Source of the DNA: Pseudodesulfovibrio thermohalotolerans
Lineage (GTDB): Bacteria; Desulfobacterota; Desulfovibrionia; Desulfovibrionales; Desulfovibrionaceae
Reading direction: 5' to 3'
DNA: 64,000 bases
NCBI RefSeq assembly: GCF_021353295.2
Contig: NZ_CP120635.1
Location: 559,501 to 623,500, forward strand
The translations under genes were made by a program, and so were the position numbers. The notes beneath the pieces were generated by a model. That model searched no databases. It was not told where the DNA came from and worked only from the letters and a program-made list of their open reading frames with translations. Shown here piece by piece: positions 62,698 through 64,000 of the stretch (positions are counted from its first letter, which is position 1; each line of letters opens with the position of its first letter).

Positions 62698-63811
62698 TAT
62701 CTGGATCAACTGTAGCGAAGCCTCCGGCGACATGTACGCCGGTGCCCTGGCCGGCGAGTTGCTTCGCCGATCACCCGACCTCGAAATCTGCGGCATGGGC
62801 GGCAGCATGATGGCGGCCGGGGGCGCCAAGGTGAATTTCCCCATGAGCCGATTGAGTTTCGCGGGGTTCCTCGACGTCCTTCGCGGGCTGCCCGGGATCA
62901 TCCGCCTGCGCCGCGAGATCATCGGTGCGTGGGCGCGGCGGCGTCCGGATGTGGTCGTCATGATCGACTGCCCGGACTTCAACCTGCCGCTGGCCAAGGC
63001 TGCCCACGACATGAACATCCCGGTCCTGTATTTCATCGCGCCGCAACTCTGGGCCTGGAAGCAGAAGGGCATGGAAACCCTGCGCCGCTGCGTGCGGGAT
63101 ATCCTGTGCGCCTTGCCGTTCGAGCCTTCGTTTTTTCGGGGCGGCGGATGCAGCCCGGTCTATGCCGGTCATCCGCTCCTGGACATGATTCCGCTTCAGT
63201 CCCTGGACGCGCTGAAGCCCGATCCCAGCCTGATCGGCATCATGCCGGGGAGCAGGCGGAAGGAGGTCGCCTTCCTTCTGCCCGGTTTCGCCGAGGCGGC
63301 AGCCCGCATTCATCGGGAAATGCCCGGACTCTGTTTCACCATCGCCCGCGCCCCGGGCATCAGCGATCATTTCATCAGGCGGCATTGGCGCGACGACGTG
63401 CCGGTATCCATTGTGGAGCCCGCGGAGCGTTTTCGGATGATCCGCAGGTCGGGCATGGTCCTGGCCGCGTCCGGGACCGCGACCCTGGAGACCGGCCTCA
63501 TCGGCACCCCGACCATCGTGGCCTACAAGCTCGATCGTCCGGCCGCCTACATCCTCCGCAAGCTGGCCTTGTCCCGGCGCATCAGCCTGACCAATATCCT
63601 GCTCGGCAGGGAGTTGTTCCCCGAGTATTTGCAGGAGAGGGCGACGCCGCAGAACTATTATGGACAAATGAAGGCCTGGCTGAACAATCCCGGCACGTTG
63701 CCGGATATCCGTGCCGAACTGCAGGAGCTTCGTCGTCTGGCCGGTCCCTCCGGGGCCATAGGGTTCGCGGCGAACAGGATTCTTGCGCAACACCAAGGAG
63801 GCCAGAAGTGA
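62687..63811 (+). CDS. lpxB: Lipid-A-disaccharide synthase LpxB
   Basis: 374 aa from the ATG at 62687. Characteristic segments: INCSEASGDMYAGALAGEL, FAGFLDVLRGLPGI, IDCPDFNLPLAK, YFIAPQLWAWKQ, VYAGHPLLD and GIMPGSRRKEV. LpxB joins UDP-diacylglucosamine and lipid X in lipid A synthesis, indicating a Gram-negative outer membrane. It overlaps the DMT gene by 11 bp and the proC start by 4 bp. Confidence 0.95.
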   Translation: MPCNIWINCSEASGDMYAGALAGELLRRSPDLEICGMGGSMMAAGGAKVNFPMSRLSFAGFLDVLRGLPGIIRLRREIIGAWARRRPDVVVMIDCPDFNLPLAKAAHDMNIPVLYFIAPQLWAWKQKGMETLRRCVRDILCALPFEPSFFRGGGCSPVYAGHPLLDMIPLQSLDALKPDPSLIGIMPGSRRKEVAFLLPGFAEAAARIHREMPGLCFTIARAPGISDHFIRRHWRDDVPVSIVEPAERFRMIRRSGMVLAASGTATLETGLIGTPTIVAYKLDRPAAYILRKLALSRRISLTNILLGRELFPEYLQERATPQNYYGQMKAWLNNPGTLPDIRAELQELRRLAGPSGAIGFAANRILAQHQGGQK

Positions 63812-64000
63812 ACATCGGATTCATCGGAACAGGCAACATGGGCGGAGCCGTCATACGCACGCTCAAGGATGTGGAAGGCGTAACCGTATACGGGGTGAAC
63901 CGGACAAGGAGCAAGTTGGACGCCCTTGCCGCCGAGACCGGGCTCGTCCCCTGCGGCGGCGTGCGCGAGTTGGCGGAAAAGGCGGATTGCATCGTCCTGG
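63808..64000 (+). CDS. proC: Pyrroline-5-carboxylate reductase, N-terminal part (3' end outside window)
   Basis: A GTG at 63808 with AAGGAGG upstream starts MNIGFIGTGNMGGAVIRTLK, the Rossmann NADPH-binding start of P5C reductase; 64 residues are seen before the window ends. It makes proline from pyrroline-5-carboxylate. It overlaps lpxB by 4 bp. Confidence 0.85.
   Translation, partial: MNIGFIGTGNMGGAVIRTLKDVEGVTVYGVNRTRSKLDALAAETGLVPCGGVRELAEKADCIVL

Overview
This 64-kb, mostly GC-rich window looks like a chromosome segment of an anaerobic, hydrogen- and formate-metabolising deltaproteobacterium, most likely a Desulfovibrio or Pseudodesulfovibrio relative. This is an inference from gene content: a selenocysteine formate dehydrogenase, an [FeFe] hydrogenase with its own HydGEF maturases, ferredoxin-dependent 2-oxoacid oxidation, many sigma-54 activators, and LpxB (Gram-negative outer membrane).

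Region 1 (1-9118) is mobile DNA. A type I restriction-modification locus (hsdM partial, hsdS, hsdR) contains, between hsdS and hsdR, a small membrane protein and two tiny QPS-repeat proteins. A third small frame just after hsdR is cut by an ISL3-family insertion sequence. The region is bounded by two 3' fragments of a tRNA-Asp gene (7430-7474 and 9076-9118), read here as attachment-site scars of nested islands. The first is preceded by a 22-bp-spaced GGACACA array. One orphan 335-aa gene lies between the scars.

Region 2 (9454-14810) has a PP2C-like phosphatase and an ABC importer (Fe3+/aminoethylphosphonate type), then a decayed IS4-type transposase. Region 3 (14950-25000) is a minus-strand set: FadR-type regulator, 72-aa protein, polytopic membrane protein, Tat-exported metallo-beta-lactamase-fold protein, CobW GTPase and ExbB-ExbD-TonB. 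A TGGTCCNACCA operator recurs upstream of the regulator and of a PAS-domain protein. A decayed patch follows: an unidentified fragment, an IclR gene without its DNA-binding domain, and a KDPG aldolase with an internal deletion.

Region 4 (25000-38700) holds a YitT-type membrane protein behind a structured leader. Next is a sigma-54-regulated two-component/Trk potassium uptake cluster. An opposing operon encodes a YeiH-type exporter, a 34-aa membrane peptide, a USP, a periplasmic binding protein, a histidine kinase and an NtrC-type regulator. The two units share an exact 14-bp motif beside their sigma-54 promoters.

Region 5 (38.8-50.7 kb) is a self-contained module: Sec-FdhF, HycB-like, [FeFe] HydA and a second HycB-like protein (the subunit set of hydrogen-dependent CO2 reductase), then a dedicated kinase and sigma-54 activator and the maturases HydG, an unknown protein, HydE and HydF. 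Upstream of fdhF are a sigma-54 promoter and two identical 14-bp palindromes.

Region 6 (50.7-61.8 kb) is a catabolic module: IclR regulator, BCCT transporter, 2-oxoacid:ferredoxin oxidoreductase (alpha, beta, gamma, delta), ADP-forming acyl-CoA synthetase, FAD amine/amino-acid oxidase, RidA and an MFS transporter. Three matching dyads lie in its control region. It suggests import of an amino compound, oxidative deamination, CoA-acylation through ferredoxin and ATP recovery. The window ends with an EamA transporter, lpxB and the start of proC.
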